Source: Pseudonocardia nigra
GTDB taxonomy: Bacteria; Actinomycetota; Actinomycetes; Mycobacteriales; Pseudonocardiaceae
DNA length: 64,000 bases
Assembly: GCF_019396355.1 (NCBI RefSeq)
Contig: NZ_JAHKRK010000010.1
Coordinates: 16,527-80,526 of the forward strand
Direction: 5' to 3'
Shown: positions 19,147-29,436 of the stretch, one piece after another
How positions within the stretch are numbered: position 1 is the stretch's first letter
How the letters are laid out: every line of letters starts with the position of its first letter
The notes under the pieces: generated by a model
The model's input: only the letters and a program-made list of their open reading frames with translations
Database searches by the model: none
What the model was told of the DNA's origin: nothing
Made by a program: the position numbers and the translations under genes

Positions 19147-20555
19147 GTCTCAGCGAGGAGCTCCCCCACCTGCTGCCCGACTGGTTGCCCCACCAGCGCT
19201 GGTTCGCCGCGAAGGGCCGCCCCGTCCGCTCGGTCTCGGTGGCCACCTCGACCCCGCTGATCAGCGAGGGTGAGCTGCTCCTCGACCTGGCGCTGCTCGC
19301 AGTCGCATTCGACGACGACTCGCCGGTGCAGCACTATCAGCTCCTCGTGGCGCGCAGGGAGCACCTGCGCGGCGAGCTGGAGCACATGATCATCGGGGCG
19401 GTCGACCACCACCTCGCCTACGACGGGCTGTGGGACCCGGACGTCACCGAGTGGCTGCTGGAGGCCATCCGCGCGAGCCGCACCGTCGACGACGTGCGGT
19501 TCGTCCCGGAGCCCGGCGCGGAGATCGCCGAGGGCGTGCCGGGGCGCGTGCTCGGGGTGGAGCAGTCCAACACCTCGGTGTCGTGGGGCGAGCAGTCGAT
19601 CCTCAAGCTGTTCCGCCGCGTGCTGCCGGGCGTGAACCCCGACCTCGAACTGCACCGCGCGCTGCGGTCGGTGGGCAGCACCGAGGTGGCGGCGCTGCAG
19701 GGCGCCATCGAGGGCGTCCTCGACGGGCAACCGGTGACGCTCGGGATGCTGCAGGACTTCGCGGCCAACTCGGCCGACGGTTGGTCGATGGCGCTGGCAA
19801 GCGTCCGTGACCTGCTCGCCGAGGGCGACCTGCGCGCCGACGAGGTGGGCGGCGACTTCGCCGCGGAGGCCTCGCGGCTGGGCGAGACGATCGCCGTCGT
19901 GCACGCGGAGCTGCGGCAGGCGCTCGGGAGCGCCGAGACCGACCCCCGCGAGCTCGCCGCGACCTGGCACCAGCGGCTCGCCACGGTGGCCGGCGAGGTG
20001 CCCGCGCTCGCCGAGCACCTCGACGCGATCCGCGCCGTCTATGACGCCGTGGGCGCGATCGGCCATCCGGTGCCGGCCCAGCGGGTGCACGGCGACCTGC
20101 ACCTCGGCCAGACGCTGCGCACGCCCTACGGCTGGCTGGTGATCGATTTCGAGGGTGAGCCGGCCGCGCCCCTCGAGCAGCGGGTCCGCCCCGACCCGGC
20201 GCTGCGGGACGTCGCGGGGATGCTCCGCTCGTTCGACTACGCGGCGTTCCACCAGCTGTCGCAGTGGGAGCCGGGGGTGGACTGGTCCGACCCCCACCAC
20301 GACTCGCAGATGATGTGGCGGGCGAACGAGTGGGCCGAGCGCAACCGCTCCGCCTTCTGCGACGGCTACGCGATCCGCTCCGGCGCCGACCCCCGTGAGC
20401 AGGTCGCGCTGCTGCGGGCGTTCGAGCTGGACAAGGCGGTCTACGAGGTGCTCTACGAGACCCGCAGCCGTCCGGCCTGGGCGCCGATCCCGTTGGCCTC
20501 GATCCGCCGGATCACCACCGAGGCGTCGTCGGGGGCGGACGCCGGGGTGAGCTGA
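19143..20555 (+). CDS. mak: Maltokinase
   Basis: A 470-residue maltokinase (Pep2), which makes maltose-1-phosphate from maltose and ATP for Glg[11 protein letters not shown] (about residue 316) and [12 protein letters not shown] carry the catalytic and metal ligands of the aminoglycoside-kinase-like fold. The N-terminal [17 protein letters not shown] is typical of the family's cap domain. It is translationally coupled to treS. Confidence 0.95.
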
Positions 20556-20568
20556 GTGCCGCTGCGGT

Positions 20569-21303
20569 TCACGGGATCGGGGGAAGGTCCCCGCCCGCCG
20601 CGAGGTCGTCGATCAGGGTGAGCACGTCGTGCGTGGCGACCCACCGGCTGACCGCGCACGCCGCCATGGCGTAGACCTGCCGGTCCGCACCCGCCGCCGC
20701 CAGCCACTCCTGGGGAGTGCGGGGCAGTGGCCCGGTCGGCGCCACCCGGCAGCGGTCGCCCGCGCCCTCCGGGAGCAGGTAGCGGGGATCGGCGGAGACG
20801 AGGACGGCGAGCCCTTCGTCGAACCACTGCGGCACGGTGCCCGAGCCGAGCCGGGCGTGCAGTTCCACGTGCGACAGCTCGTGGGCGGCGATCACCGGGT
20901 CCACGCCGCGCGGCGAGAGCATCACGGCCCGGTTCAGCACGGCGATCCCACGCTCCCCGCCGCCGCCGATCCGTTCGTAGCAGGCGTCGCTCAGGCAGGC
21001 GAGCACGGCGGGCGCACTCTGCCGGCCGCCGTAGAACTGCGCCACCCGCCGGTCCGCCGCGGCGACGACGTCGAGCAGGTGCCGCTGCTGCTCCGGCGAC
21101 AGGCCCGGCTCGGCGTACACGCCCGGCCCCAGCCGTTGCAAGCCGTAGCAGCCCGGGCAGGTCGTCGCGGCGACCGCGGGAAATGCCGTCACGACCGTCG
21201 CCACCGCGGCCGCGAGCACCGCGGCGATCCCGGCGGCGACCCATCGCCATCGCCGTCGCACCTTCGGCCCCCTCACCTGTCCCACGCACCGCGGATCGGT
21301 CAT
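20569..21303 (-). CDS. Membrane-anchored or secreted gluzincin-like metallopeptidase
   Basis: A 244-residue protein with a basic N-terminus (VRRRWRW) and one hydrophobic segment at about residues 20-45, then an extracytoplasmic domain. AAHELSHVELH is an HEXXH zinc motif, and PQWFDEGLAVLV supplies a plausible third ligand Glu, the gluzincin pattern. Four cysteines may form disulfides. It lies antisense between mak and glgB, 13 nt from the mak stop. The substrate is unknown. Confidence 0.75.
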   Translation of the reverse strand: MTDPRCVGQVRGPKVRRRWRWVAAGIAAVLAAAVATVVTAFPAVAATTCPGCYGLQRLGPGVYAEPGLSPEQQRHLLDVVAAADRRVAQFYGGRQSAPAVLACLSDACYERIGGGGERGIAVLNRAVMLSPRGVDPVIAAHELSHVELHARLGSGTVPQWFDEGLAVLVSADPRYLLPEGAGDRCRVAPTGPLPRTPQEWLAAAGADRQVYAMAACAVSRWVATHDVLTLIDDLAAGGDLPPIP

Positions 21304-21396
21304 TCCGGAGCCACGAGCGGGTGGCCACCACCGACAGCAATCGGATCGTTGCGCCCAGGGGCGGCGACCTTGGCGCGGGCGCAATAAGGTGCGCGG

Positions 21397-24081
21397 GTGG
21401 ATCGCGAGGAGAACCGAACCCAGACGATCGATCAAGCCACCGACGCGTGCCCGCCCGACGCGCACACGGTGGACCGGCTGCTCGGTGGCGCGCACCACGA
21501 CCCGCACGCCGTGCTCGGCGCCCACCCGCACGCCGACGGCACCGTCGTCCGCGTGCTGCGCCCGCACGCCGACGAGGTGCACGTCGTCCGTGAGGGCGGG
21601 GAGGGCCACCCGCTCGTGAAGGTGCACGACTCGGGGCTGTTCTCCGGCCTCATCCCCGGTCCGCCCGCCGACTACCGCCTGGCCGTCCGCTACGGCGAGC
21701 GCGTCGACATCGTCGACGACCCGTACCGCTGGCTGCCCACGCTCGGCGACATCGACCTGCACCTGATCGGCGAAGGCCGCCACGAGCGCCTGTGGGACGT
21801 GCTCGGCGCGCACGTCCGCCACTACGACACGCCGGCCGGCGTCGTCACCGGCACGAGCTTCGCCGTGTGGGCGCCCACCGCCCAGGGCGTCCGTGTCACC
21901 GGTGACTTCGACGGCTGGTCCGGATGGGCGCACCCGATGCGCGTGCTCGGCAGCACCGGCGTGTGGGAGCTGTTCGTCCCGGGCATCGAGCCGGGCACCC
22001 GCTACAAGTTCCGCATCCTGGGCAAGGACGGGCGCTGGCGGGACAAGGCCGACCCGCTGGCCTTCCGCACCGAGATCCCGCCCGCCACCGCATCGGTGGT
22101 CGACGCCTCCACCCACGAATGGGCCGACGCCGAGTGGATGGCCGCGCGGGCACAGCGGCAGGCGCACGCCGAGCCGATGAGCGTGTACGAGGTGCACCTC
22201 GGCTCGTGGCGGCAGGGCCTGAGCTACCGCGAGCTGGCCCACGAGCTCGTCGAGTACCTGGACGAGACCGGCTTCACCCACGTCGAGCTGCTGCCGGTGG
22301 CGGAGCACCCGTTCGGCGGGTCCTGGGGCTACCAGGTCACCTCCTACTACGCGCCGACGGCACGGTTCGGCACGCCCGACGACTTCCGCTGGTTCATCGA
22401 CCACCTGCACCAGCACGGCTACGGCGTGATCATCGACTGGGTGCCGGCGCACTTCCCGCGCGACGAGTGGGCGCTCGCGAAGTTCGACGGCTCGCCGCTC
22501 TACGAGCACGCCGACCCACGCCGCGGCGAGCAGCCCGACTGGGGCACGCTCGTGTTCGACTTCGGCCGCCGCGAGGTGCGCAACTTCCTCGTCGCCAACG
22601 CGCTGTACTGGCTCGACGAGTTCCACATCGACGGGCTGCGGGTCGACGCCGTGGCGAGCATGCTCTACCTCGACTACTCCCGTCCTGAGGGCCAGTGGCT
22701 GCCCAACGTCCACGGCGGCCGGGAGAACCTCGACGCCGTGACGTTCCTGCAGGAGATGAACGCCACCGTCTACCGCAACCATCCCGGCGTCGTCACGATC
22801 GCCGAGGAGTCCACGGCCTGGCCGGGCGTCACGCGGCCCACCCACCTGGGCGGGCTGGGGTTCGGCTTCAAGTGGAACATGGGCTGGATGCACGACACGC
22901 TCGACTACATCGGGCGTGACCCCATCTACCGCGGCTACCACCACAACCAGATGACGTTCTCGCTGATGTACGCGTTCAGCGAGAACTTCGTGCTCCCGAT
23001 CAGCCACGACGAGGTCGTGCACGGGAAGGGCTCGCTGTGGACGCGGATGCCCGGCGACGCGTGGAACAAGGCGGCGGGTGTGCGCGCGCTGCTGGCGTAC
23101 ATGTGGGCCCATCCGGGCAAGCAGCTGCTGTTCCAGGGCAGCGAGTTCGGCCAGGAACGGGAGTGGTCCGAGCAGCGGTCGCTGGACTGGTTCCTCCTGG
23201 AGGACCCGCTGCACGCCGGCATCACCACGCTGGTGGGCGACCTCAACCGCACCTACCGGGCGAACCCCGCGATGTGGACGAAGGACACCACGCCCGAGGG
23301 CTTCTCCTGGATCGACGCCAACGACGCATCCGGGAACGTCCTCAGCTTCCTGCGCCACGGCGTGGACGCCGACGGCAAGCCCACGGTGCTCGCCTGCATC
23401 GCGAACTTCTCCGGCACGCCCAAGCCGGACTACCGCGTCGGCCTGCCGTTCGCCGGCCGGTGGAAGGAGGTGCTCAACACCGACGCACAGATCTACGGCG
23501 GGTCGGGTGTGGGCAACCTCGGCGCGGTCGAGGCCGAGCGGACGATGTGGCACGGGCGGCCCGCCTCGGCCGTGCTGCAGCTGCCCCCGTCGGGGGTGTT
23601 GTGGCTGGTGCCCGAGCCCTACCCGGGCGCCGTGCGGCGGGGAGCCGCGCGGGCGGCGGCGCCGTCGACCGTGGACGCCGCGGCGATCGCGCACCCCGCG
23701 CAGACGGCCGACCCGGCCGACGTGTCGGCCGAGGTACCGGCCGCCACACCGATCGAGCCGGTCGAGCCGCCCGCACCGAGCACCTCGGCCGGGACGCCCG
23801 CGGACGACACCGACGCCGTCGTCGCCGCGCCGGCCCCCGACCACGACGTCATCGACAGTGCGCCCGCCGCGCCGGTGACCGACGGCGACCCGATCGAGGC
23901 GCCGCCCGAGCCGGACGTCGTCGACGTGGCGGGCGGGCCGGTCGTCACCCCCGCGGCCGAGCCGGAGCTGGGCGACGCGACCGATCAGGTGCGGGAACCC
24001 GAGGCCTCCACCGGCGCCGACGCCCCGGCCGGCGACGACGCCGGCCGCCGAGTGGCCGACGACAGCAACACCGCCCAGTAG
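21397..24081 (+). CDS. glgB: 1,4-alpha-glucan branching enzyme with long disordered C-terminal tail
   Basis: An 894-residue GH13_9 branching enzyme, which introduces alpha-1,6 branches. The N-terminal domains (about 20-215) precede the barrel with [17 protein letters not shown] (nucleophile about D417), [13 protein letters not shown] (about E470) and [15 protein letters not shown]. The normal fold ends near residue 745 (GVLWLVPEP). About 150 further residues, rich in Pro, Ala, Asp, Glu and Val, look disordered. The last 97 nt overlap the convergent glycosyltransferase gene. Confidence 0.92.
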   Translation: MDREENRTQTIDQATDACPPDAHTVDRLLGGAHHDPHAVLGAHPHADGTVVRVLRPHADEVHVVREGGEGHPLVKVHDSGLFSGLIPGPPADYRLAVRYGERVDIVDDPYRWLPTLGDIDLHLIGEGRHERLWDVLGAHVRHYDTPAGVVTGTSFAVWAPTAQGVRVTGDFDGWSGWAHPMRVLGSTGVWELFVPGIEPGTRYKFRILGKDGRWRDKADPLAFRTEIPPATASVVDASTHEWADAEWMAARAQRQAHAEPMSVYEVHLGSWRQGLSYRELAHELVEYLDETGFTHVELLPVAEHPFGGSWGYQVTSYYAPTARFGTPDDFRWFIDHLHQHGYGVIIDWVPAHFPRDEWALAKFDGSPLYEHADPRRGEQPDWGTLVFDFGRREVRNFLVANALYWLDEFHIDGLRVDAVASMLYLDYSRPEGQWLPNVHGGRENLDAVTFLQEMNATVYRNHPGVVTIAEESTAWPGVTRPTHLGGLGFGFKWNMGWMHDTLDYIGRDPIYRGYHHNQMTFSLMYAFSENFVLPISHDEVVHGKGSLWTRMPGDAWNKAAGVRALLAYMWAHPGKQLLFQGSEFGQEREWSEQRSLDWFLLEDPLHAGITTLVGDLNRTYRANPAMWTKDTTPEGFSWIDANDASGNVLSFLRHGVDADGKPTVLACIANFSGTPKPDYRVGLPFAGRWKEVLNTDAQIYGGSGVGNLGAVEAERTMWHGRPASAVLQLPPSGVLWLVPEPYPGAVRRGAARAAAPSTVDAAAIAHPAQTADPADVSAEVPAATPIEPVEPPAPSTSAGTPADDTDAVVAAPAPDHDVIDSAPAAPVTDGDPIEAPPEPDVVDVAGGPVVTPAAEPELGDATDQVREPEASTGADAPAGDDAGRRVADDSNTAQ

Positions 24082-25193
24082 GCGAGCAGGATCGCGCAGT
24101 AGAGCGACCGCCCGAGATCGGCGCCGAGCCCCTCGGGCGGCCACTCCGCGTTCCAGGACACCGGGATGACGGCCACGGCGAGCGCTCCGGTGGCCGCGGC
24201 GGCGCGCCCCAGCGGGATCAGTGCGAGCACGCCCGGCCACAGCAGCATCAGGTAGTTGTGCCAGGCGATCGGGGAGAACAGCAGCCCGGCAGCGAGCACC
24301 GCCCACGGCGCCGTGCCGGCGGGGTCGAGCCGGTCCCGGTGCCGGGCGCACCAGGCGAGCGTTCCGACGAGCACCGCGGCACCGAGCAGCGTGCCGACGA
24401 GCGACGGGATCCCGATCCGGACCGCGAGCCCGGGCAGCGACGCGTTGTCGACGGTGTCCGGCACCGGCTCGGTGAACGCGATCCGCAGCCACGCGAACGC
24501 GCTCGACGGGCCCGCGACGAGCACGCCGAGCAGGCTCGCCCCCGCCGCAGCCGCCATACCCGCGCGCAGCGGCACCCACCGCCGCTGCACGGCGGGAAGC
24601 AGCAGCACCGGCGCCAGCGACGGCTTGAGCGCCACCGTGACGCCGTAGCAGACGGCCGCGAGCACCGGCCGGCCGCGCCGCTCGGCGATCCAACCGGCCA
24701 CGAGGCCGGCGAGCAGCAACGGGTAGATCTGGCCGAGCACGAGCGTGCCGTGCAGCGGCGACGAAGCGAGCACCGCGAGCGTCGCGAGCGCCGTGACGGC
24801 CGGGTGCAGTCGCAGCTCCCGCGACACGGCGAGCACCGAGCCCACCACGATCAGCAGCGTGAGCACCGCGAAGACCCGGTACGCGGTGAGCGCGTCGAGC
24901 GCGGCGAACGGGGTGAGCAGCACCGTGAGCAGCGGCGGGTTGAGATTCGTGAGCTTCGCCGGGGTGTCGTAGATGTCCTGCCCCGCGGTGAGCGCCACCG
25001 CCGAGTGCCAGAACGTGTCGAAGTCGACGTGGAGCTCGCGCATGTCCGCCGACGGCAGCAGCGTCACGAGCGCGTCGGGATGCCGAATGTGCAGCACGAC
25101 CGCGGCGCCGAGCGACGCCAGCACCAGGAGCGCGGCGACAACCCAGCGCGCCGCTCCCCATCTCACGGCGCGGACATCGCCCAAGGCAGACAC
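23985..25193 (-). CDS. GT87-like polytopic membrane glycosyltransferase (DUF2029)
   Basis: A 402-residue protein with about ten hydrophobic segments. [22 protein letters not shown] and [15 protein letters not shown] in the first third match the DUF2029/GT87 family, polyprenyl-phosphate-mannose dependent transferases such as PimE, with the catalytic Asp in the first extracytoplasmic loop. GTG 25193 starts just before the first membrane segment. The 3' end overlaps glgB antiparallel by 97 nt. The acceptor is unknown. Confidence 0.82.
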   Translation of the reverse strand: MSALGDVRAVRWGAARWVVAALLVLASLGAAVVLHIRHPDALVTLLPSADMRELHVDFDTFWHSAVALTAGQDIYDTPAKLTNLNPPLLTVLLTPFAALDALTAYRVFAVLTLLIVVGSVLAVSRELRLHPAVTALATLAVLASSPLHGTLVLGQIYPLLLAGLVAGWIAERRGRPVLAAVCYGVTVALKPSLAPVLLLPAVQRRWVPLRAGMAAAAGASLLGVLVAGPSSAFAWLRIAFTEPVPDTVDNASLPGLAVRIGIPSLVGTLLGAAVLVGTLAWCARHRDRLDPAGTAPWAVLAAGLLFSPIAWHNYLMLLWPGVLALIPLGRAAAATGALAVAVIPVSWNAEWPPEGLGADLGRSLYCAILLAYWAVLLSSATRRPASSPAGASAPVEASGSRT

Positions 25194-25271
25194 GGTGCTC
25201 GACGGTAGCCCGCCGGGTCGGATCCGGCGGAACCGCTCCCCCGCTGCGGGTCCGCTTGGGAGGATGTGCCG

Positions 25272-26615
25272 GTGCGCGCCCGTGACCGTCGTCTCACCGC
25301 CGTAGCCGCGCTCGTGCTCGTGCTCGTCGTCCTCTGCAGCTGCACGCAGGCCGTCCCCGGCCGGGCGCGGGCGGCCGCCGGGGCGTCCACCGCCGCGGTG
25401 GCCGCACCCCACGCGGTCCACGCGAGCACGGACGCCCTCGGCGACACCGTCACCGATGCGCTCCAGAACGTCTGGCGGGAGGACTTCCCCGCCGCATTCG
25501 GCCGCCCGTGGACCGACGTCGACACGTTCGCGCCGGTCGACACCTCCGACCCCGACGAGCCCACGCCGCCGTGCGTCCGTCAGGCGGCCGACCTGGTGGA
25601 TCAGGCGTTCTACTGCCCGGCCGCCGACGCGGTCGTGTGGGACGCCCACGGCCTGCTGCCGGCGCTGCACGACCGGTTCGGCCCGGCGGGCGTCGCCGTC
25701 GTGCTGGCCCACGAGGTGGGCCACGCGGTGCAGACCCGCCTCGGGATCGACGAGGCCCAGCGGCGCGACCCGGCGCGGTACCCCACGATCCTGCTCGAGG
25801 CGATGGCCGACTGCTACGCGGGCGTGGCACTCGCCCACCTGGCCGCGCAGCCCGTGCCGGGCCTGCCGCTGGGCCCCGCCGAGCGGGACGCGGCGCTGCT
25901 GGCGCTCGTCGGGTTCCGCGACCCGCTCGGCGTCGTGGCGGGCGACGAGAGCGCGCACGGCAACGCGTTCGACCGGGTCTCCGCTTTCCAGGACGGCTAC
26001 GCCGGCGACGCGCGGGAGTGCGCCGGGATGTCGCTGGACAACCGCACCTTCACGCAGCGCCACTTCGGGTCGGAGGCCGACCGGGCCCGGGGCGGCAACC
26101 TGCCGCTGACCGAGCTGCTCGCCGCCGTCGAGGCCGACGCCACCGCGTGGTTCGCCGCCGTCGTCCCCGGCTGGCGACCGCCGCCGCTCGGCACCGGTCC
26201 CGGCTGCCGGAGCCAGGACCTCGCCGCCCAGGGGCCGGCGCGGTACTGCGCCGCCGACGGCCGGGTGTCCGTCGACGAGGAGCCGCTCGCCGCCGTGCAC
26301 CGCCGGTTCGGGGACTACGCGGGAGCCACCCTCGTGGTGAGCCGGTACGCGCTCGCCGGCCTGCACGCCGTGGACGCCGAGATCACCGGGCCAGCCGCCG
26401 GCGCGGCGGCGGTGTGCCTCGCCGGGGCCTACACCGGCCGGTTGCTCGACCGCGATGCCGGCTTCTCGCTGTCCCCGGGCGACCTCGACGAGGCCGTCCA
26501 GGTGCTGCTCGAGGGCGACTGGGCAGCCCGTGACGCCGCCGGTGACACCGACCCGACCGGATCCGGATACGCCGCACCCGGGGGCGGTAACGCCGATGCC
26601 GACGGTGACGGATGA
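25272..26615 (+). CDS. Exported neutral zinc metallopeptidase (YpfJ-like)
   Basis: A 447-residue protein with an N-terminal signal (AALVLVLVVLCSC) that may end in a lipobox Cys. VVLAHEVGHAVQTRLGI is an HEXXH zinc motif, followed by LLEAMADCYAGVALAHL with the third-ligand Glu, as in YpfJ/neutral zinc peptidases. GTG 25272 is preferred over GTG 25266 because GGGAGG lies 8 nt before it. The last 30 residues are Gly/Asp-rich. It is divergent from the GT87 gene across 78 nt. Confidence 0.82.
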   Translation: MRARDRRLTAVAALVLVLVVLCSCTQAVPGRARAAAGASTAAVAAPHAVHASTDALGDTVTDALQNVWREDFPAAFGRPWTDVDTFAPVDTSDPDEPTPPCVRQAADLVDQAFYCPAADAVVWDAHGLLPALHDRFGPAGVAVVLAHEVGHAVQTRLGIDEAQRRDPARYPTILLEAMADCYAGVALAHLAAQPVPGLPLGPAERDAALLALVGFRDPLGVVAGDESAHGNAFDRVSAFQDGYAGDARECAGMSLDNRTFTQRHFGSEADRARGGNLPLTELLAAVEADATAWFAAVVPGWRPPPLGTGPGCRSQDLAAQGPARYCAADGRVSVDEEPLAAVHRRFGDYAGATLVVSRYALAGLHAVDAEITGPAAGAAAVCLAGAYTGRLLDRDAGFSLSPGDLDEAVQVLLEGDWAARDAAGDTDPTGSGYAAPGGGNADADGDG

Positions 26616-26700
26616 ACGGCCATCAGCCGCGTCTACGATGCCCGCGGCGACACAACGTGACGGTATATCCGGACGACGCGAAGAGGACGAGCCTCCACAC

Positions 26701-27249
26701 ATGCAGATCCACACCACCCCGCTCCCCGGCTCGGCACTGGTCGACCTGAAGCTCCTGGAGGACGACCGCGGCTTCTTCGCCCGGGCCTTCTGCCATCAGG
26801 AGTTCATCGACGCGGGCCTCGAGCCGCTGGTCGAGCAGGCCAACATCTCGTTCAACCACAAGGCTGGCACGCTGCGCGGCTTCCACTACCAGCTGGAGCC
26901 GAACGCGGAGACGAAGCTGATCCGCTGCTACCGTGGCGCGATCTACGACGTGATCGTGGACCTGCGTCCGGAGTCGCCCACCTACCTCAAGTGGTTCGGT
27001 GCCGAGCTCACCGAGGACAACCGCACGGCCATGTACGTGCCGCGCAACTTCGCGCACGCCTACCTCACGCTGACCGACAAGGCCGAGGTGATCTACCAGG
27101 TCAGCACGGCCTACACGCCGGGCGCCGAGCGCGGCCTGCGCTGGGACGACCCGGAGCTGGGCGTCGACTGGCCGATCCCGCCGGTGATCGTGTCGGAGAA
27201 GGACGCGAACTGGCCGCTGCTCTCCGAGGTCTCGGTGACGGCCCGATGA
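26701..27249 (+). CDS. dTDP-4-dehydrorhamnose 3,5-epimerase-like protein
   Basis: A 182-residue RmlC/RfbC-family cupin. FFARAFCHQEF, NISFNHKAGTLRGFHYQ (catalytic His region) and RGAIYDVIVDLRPESPTY are typical. The classical enzyme epimerises dTDP-4-keto-6-deoxyglucose. No rmlA, rmlB or rmlD lies nearby, so the substrate may be another nucleotide sugar. Its TGA overlaps the next ATG (ATGA), tying it to an NAD-dependent oxidoreductase. Confidence 0.88.
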   Translation: MQIHTTPLPGSALVDLKLLEDDRGFFARAFCHQEFIDAGLEPLVEQANISFNHKAGTLRGFHYQLEPNAETKLIRCYRGAIYDVIVDLRPESPTYLKWFGAELTEDNRTAMYVPRNFAHAYLTLTDKAEVIYQVSTAYTPGAERGLRWDDPELGVDWPIPPVIVSEKDANWPLLSEVSVTAR

Positions 27250-28529
27250 TCATCCTGGACACCGCGCTGAAGAGGCGCGAGGCCGAGGGCCGCCCGATCC
27301 GCGTCGGCATGATCGGCGCCGGCTTCATGGGCCGCGGCCTGGCCAACCAGATCGTCAACTCGGTGCCGGGCATGCGCCTGGTCGCCGTCGCCAACCGCAC
27401 GCTCGCCAACGCCGAGCGCGCCTACGCCGAGGCCGGCGTGGAGCCGGTGCGGGTGGAGAACGCCTCCCAGCTCGACGCCGCGATCGAGAAGGGCTCGCCT
27501 GCCGTCCTCGAGGACGCGTTCGAGCTGCTCAAGGCCGTGCACCTGGACTGCGTCGTCGACGTCACCGGCGCCGTGGAGTTCGGCGCGCGGGTCACCGTCG
27601 CGGCCATCGAGCGCGGCCTGCCGGTCGTCACGATGAACGCCGAGCTGGACGGCACCGTCGGCCCCCTGCTCGCCCACCGGGCCCGCGAGGCAGGCGTGGT
27701 GCTGACCGGCGCCGACGGCGACCAGCCGGGCGTGCAGGCCAACCTCATCCGCTTCGTGCAGGGCCTGGGCGTCACCCCGCTCGTCGCGGGCAACATCAAG
27801 GGCCTGCAGGACGAGTACCGCACGCCCACCACGCAGAAGGCGTTCGCCGAGCGCTGGGGCCAAGACCCGTACATGGTCACGAGCTTCGCCGACGGCACGA
27901 AGATCTCCTTCGAGCAGGCGATCGTGGCCAACGCGTTCGGGCTCACCGTGCCCAAGCGCGGCATGAACGGCTGGGACCACGAGGGCCACGTCGACGAGCT
28001 CACCGACAAGTTCGACGTCGACCAGCTGCGCGAGCTCGGCGGAATCGTCGACTACGTGGTCAAGGCCAAGCCGGGCCCCGGCGTGTACGTACTCGGCACG
28101 CACGACGACCCGAAGCAGCGCCACTACCTGGAGCTCTACAAGCTGGGCAAGGGCCCGCTGTACAGCTTCTACACGCCCTACCACCTGTGCCACTTCGAGG
28201 TGCCCAACAGCGTGGTGCGCGCCGTCGACTTCGCCGACGCCGCCCTCACCCCGCCCGCGGGCCCGCACGTGGACGTCGTGGCCACCGCCAAGCAGGACCT
28301 CAAGGTCGGCCAGACCGTCGACGGCCTCGGCGGCTACGACACCTACGGCGTGGCCGAGTCCAGAGCGGTGACCCGCGCGGAGAACCTGCTGCCGATGGGC
28401 GTGGCCGAGGGCTGCGTGCTCAAGCGGGACGTGGCGAAGGACGAGGTCCTGACCTATGCCGACGTGACCCTGCCGCCCGGGCGGCTGGTGGACCAGCTGC
28501 GCGAGGAGCAGGAGAAGCTCTTCGGCTGA
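27246..28529 (+). CDS. Homoserine-dehydrogenase-like NAD(P) oxidoreductase with SAF domain
   Basis: A 427-residue protein. The N-terminal Rossmann fold has RVGMIGAGFMGRGLANQI. A middle domain with GLPVVTMNAELDGTVGP resembles homoserine-dehydrogenase-like proteins. The C-terminal AENLLPMGVAEGCVLKRDVA is a SAF domain. Relatives are sometimes mislabelled FlgA. They occur in cell-surface sugar clusters beside RfbC-like epimerases, as here, suggesting a role in an unusual sugar. The reaction is not established from this sequence. Confidence 0.8.
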   Translation: MIILDTALKRREAEGRPIRVGMIGAGFMGRGLANQIVNSVPGMRLVAVANRTLANAERAYAEAGVEPVRVENASQLDAAIEKGSPAVLEDAFELLKAVHLDCVVDVTGAVEFGARVTVAAIERGLPVVTMNAELDGTVGPLLAHRAREAGVVLTGADGDQPGVQANLIRFVQGLGVTPLVAGNIKGLQDEYRTPTTQKAFAERWGQDPYMVTSFADGTKISFEQAIVANAFGLTVPKRGMNGWDHEGHVDELTDKFDVDQLRELGGIVDYVVKAKPGPGVYVLGTHDDPKQRHYLELYKLGKGPLYSFYTPYHLCHFEVPNSVVRAVDFADAALTPPAGPHVDVVATAKQDLKVGQTVDGLGGYDTYGVAESRAVTRAENLLPMGVAEGCVLKRDVAKDEVLTYADVTLPPGRLVDQLREEQEKLFG

Positions 28530-28544
28530 GCGCTCCCACGATCA

Positions 28545-28593
28545 CGCGAACGGCACTTTCGCTCAAACCTGTTGGGCGAAAGTGCCGTTCGCG
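28545..28593. repeat. Intergenic palindrome, copy 4
   Basis: CGCGAACGGCACTTTCGC at 28545-28562 pairs perfectly over 18 bp with 28576-28593, leaving a 13-nt loop. It lies 16 nt past the SAF gene stop and its last base abuts the convergent tetR stop codon. Confidence 0.88.
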
Positions 28594-29367
28594 TTACGGG
28601 CCCTTCCCATAGCGCGCCTGGATCAGCAGTCCCAGCCCGTCGAGCACGCGCTGCAGCCCGAACTCGAAGTGGTCGAACATCGAGGTGAACGCGCCCGCCT
28701 CGCCGACCTTCGTGAGCATCGGCAGCTTCCCCGCGACGACGGCGGGCCCCACGTACTCCCCCTGGATCTCCCACCACTCGTCGTCGCTGATCCCGGTCCG
28801 CTCGGTCGCCTGCGTCGCCTCGATCGTGGTCTTCGCCAGCCCCGCGACGAACGAGCTGACCATGACCACGGCCCCGAGCATCTCGTCCTCGGTGAGGCCG
28901 AGGCCGTCCACGGCATGCAGGACGATGTCGGTGGACCGCATCGAGTTCGGGCCGAACATGGGGCGGCCCTGTGCGACCTGCAGCAGCCAGGGGTGCCGCA
29001 GGTACAGCGCCCATTCCTGGCGCCCGAACGCCTCCAGCCGCGTGCGCCAGTCGCCCTCGACGGCGGCGGCGGCATCGAGGTCCTCGCGGTAGACCTCGTC
29101 CACCATGAGGTCGACCAGCACCGCCTTGCTCGGCACGTAGCGGTACAGCGACATCGCGCCCATGCCCAGCGTCGTCGCGATCCGCCGCATCGACAGGGCC
29201 ACCAGCCCTTCGGCGTCGGCCGCCTCGATGGCGGCGCGGACGATCCGTTCGACGGACAGTCCCGGCTTCGGTCCGCGGGTGGGCTCCTCGGACGTGCCCC
29301 ACATCAGCTGGAGGCTGCGCCGGACGCCTTCTCCGCCGTGCCGGCCCGCCTTGTCGTCTCGTGACAT
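28594..29367 (-). CDS. TetR family transcriptional regulator
   Basis: A 257-residue TetR regulator. The helix-turn-helix (ALSMRRIATTLGMGAMSLYR, continuing YVPSKAVLVDLMVDEV) sits near residues 50-95 after a charged N-terminal extension. The C-terminal ligand domain resembles regulators of drug exporters. It is divergent from a DrrAB-type ABC exporter across 69 nt that contain a long inverted repeat, so it most likely represses the exporter and itself. The inducer is unknown. Confidence 0.9.
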   Translation of the reverse strand: MSRDDKAGRHGGEGVRRSLQLMWGTSEEPTRGPKPGLSVERIVRAAIEAADAEGLVALSMRRIATTLGMGAMSLYRYVPSKAVLVDLMVDEVYREDLDAAAAVEGDWRTRLEAFGRQEWALYLRHPWLLQVAQGRPMFGPNSMRSTDIVLHAVDGLGLTEDEMLGAVVMVSSFVAGLAKTTIEATQATERTGISDDEWWEIQGEYVGPAVVAGKLPMLTKVGEAGAFTSMFDHFEFGLQRVLDGLGLLIQARYGKGP

Positions 29368-29382
29368 TGCCGCCGATCCTAG

Positions 29383-29424
29383 AACTGAGTACGCTGTGAA
29401 GCTAGACGTACAGCGTACCCAGTT
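29383..29424. promoter_or_regulatory. Candidate TetR operator
   Basis: AACTGAGTACGCTGT (29383-29397) and ACAGCGTACCCAGTT (29410-29424) are inverted copies over 15 bp with one mismatch and a 12-nt spacer. They lie between the divergent tetR and ABC ATPase genes, where promoters for both must overlap. Confidence 0.75.
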
Positions 29425-29436
29425 ATGGGAGGATCC

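Noticed and set aside
20569..25161. A 1530-residue minus-strand gene antisense to glgB
   Set aside because: The frame is open only because of codon bias on the other strand; the real gene is the 244-residue peptidase.
23985..26717. A single 910-residue minus-strand gene
   Set aside because: Only the part below 25193 looks like protein; the rest is antisense to the metallopeptidase gene with typical high-GC shadow composition.
27246..28529. Flagellar protein FlgA, from the SAF domain
   Set aside because: The Rossmann and homoserine-dehydrogenase-like domains dominate, and no flagellar gene is present.
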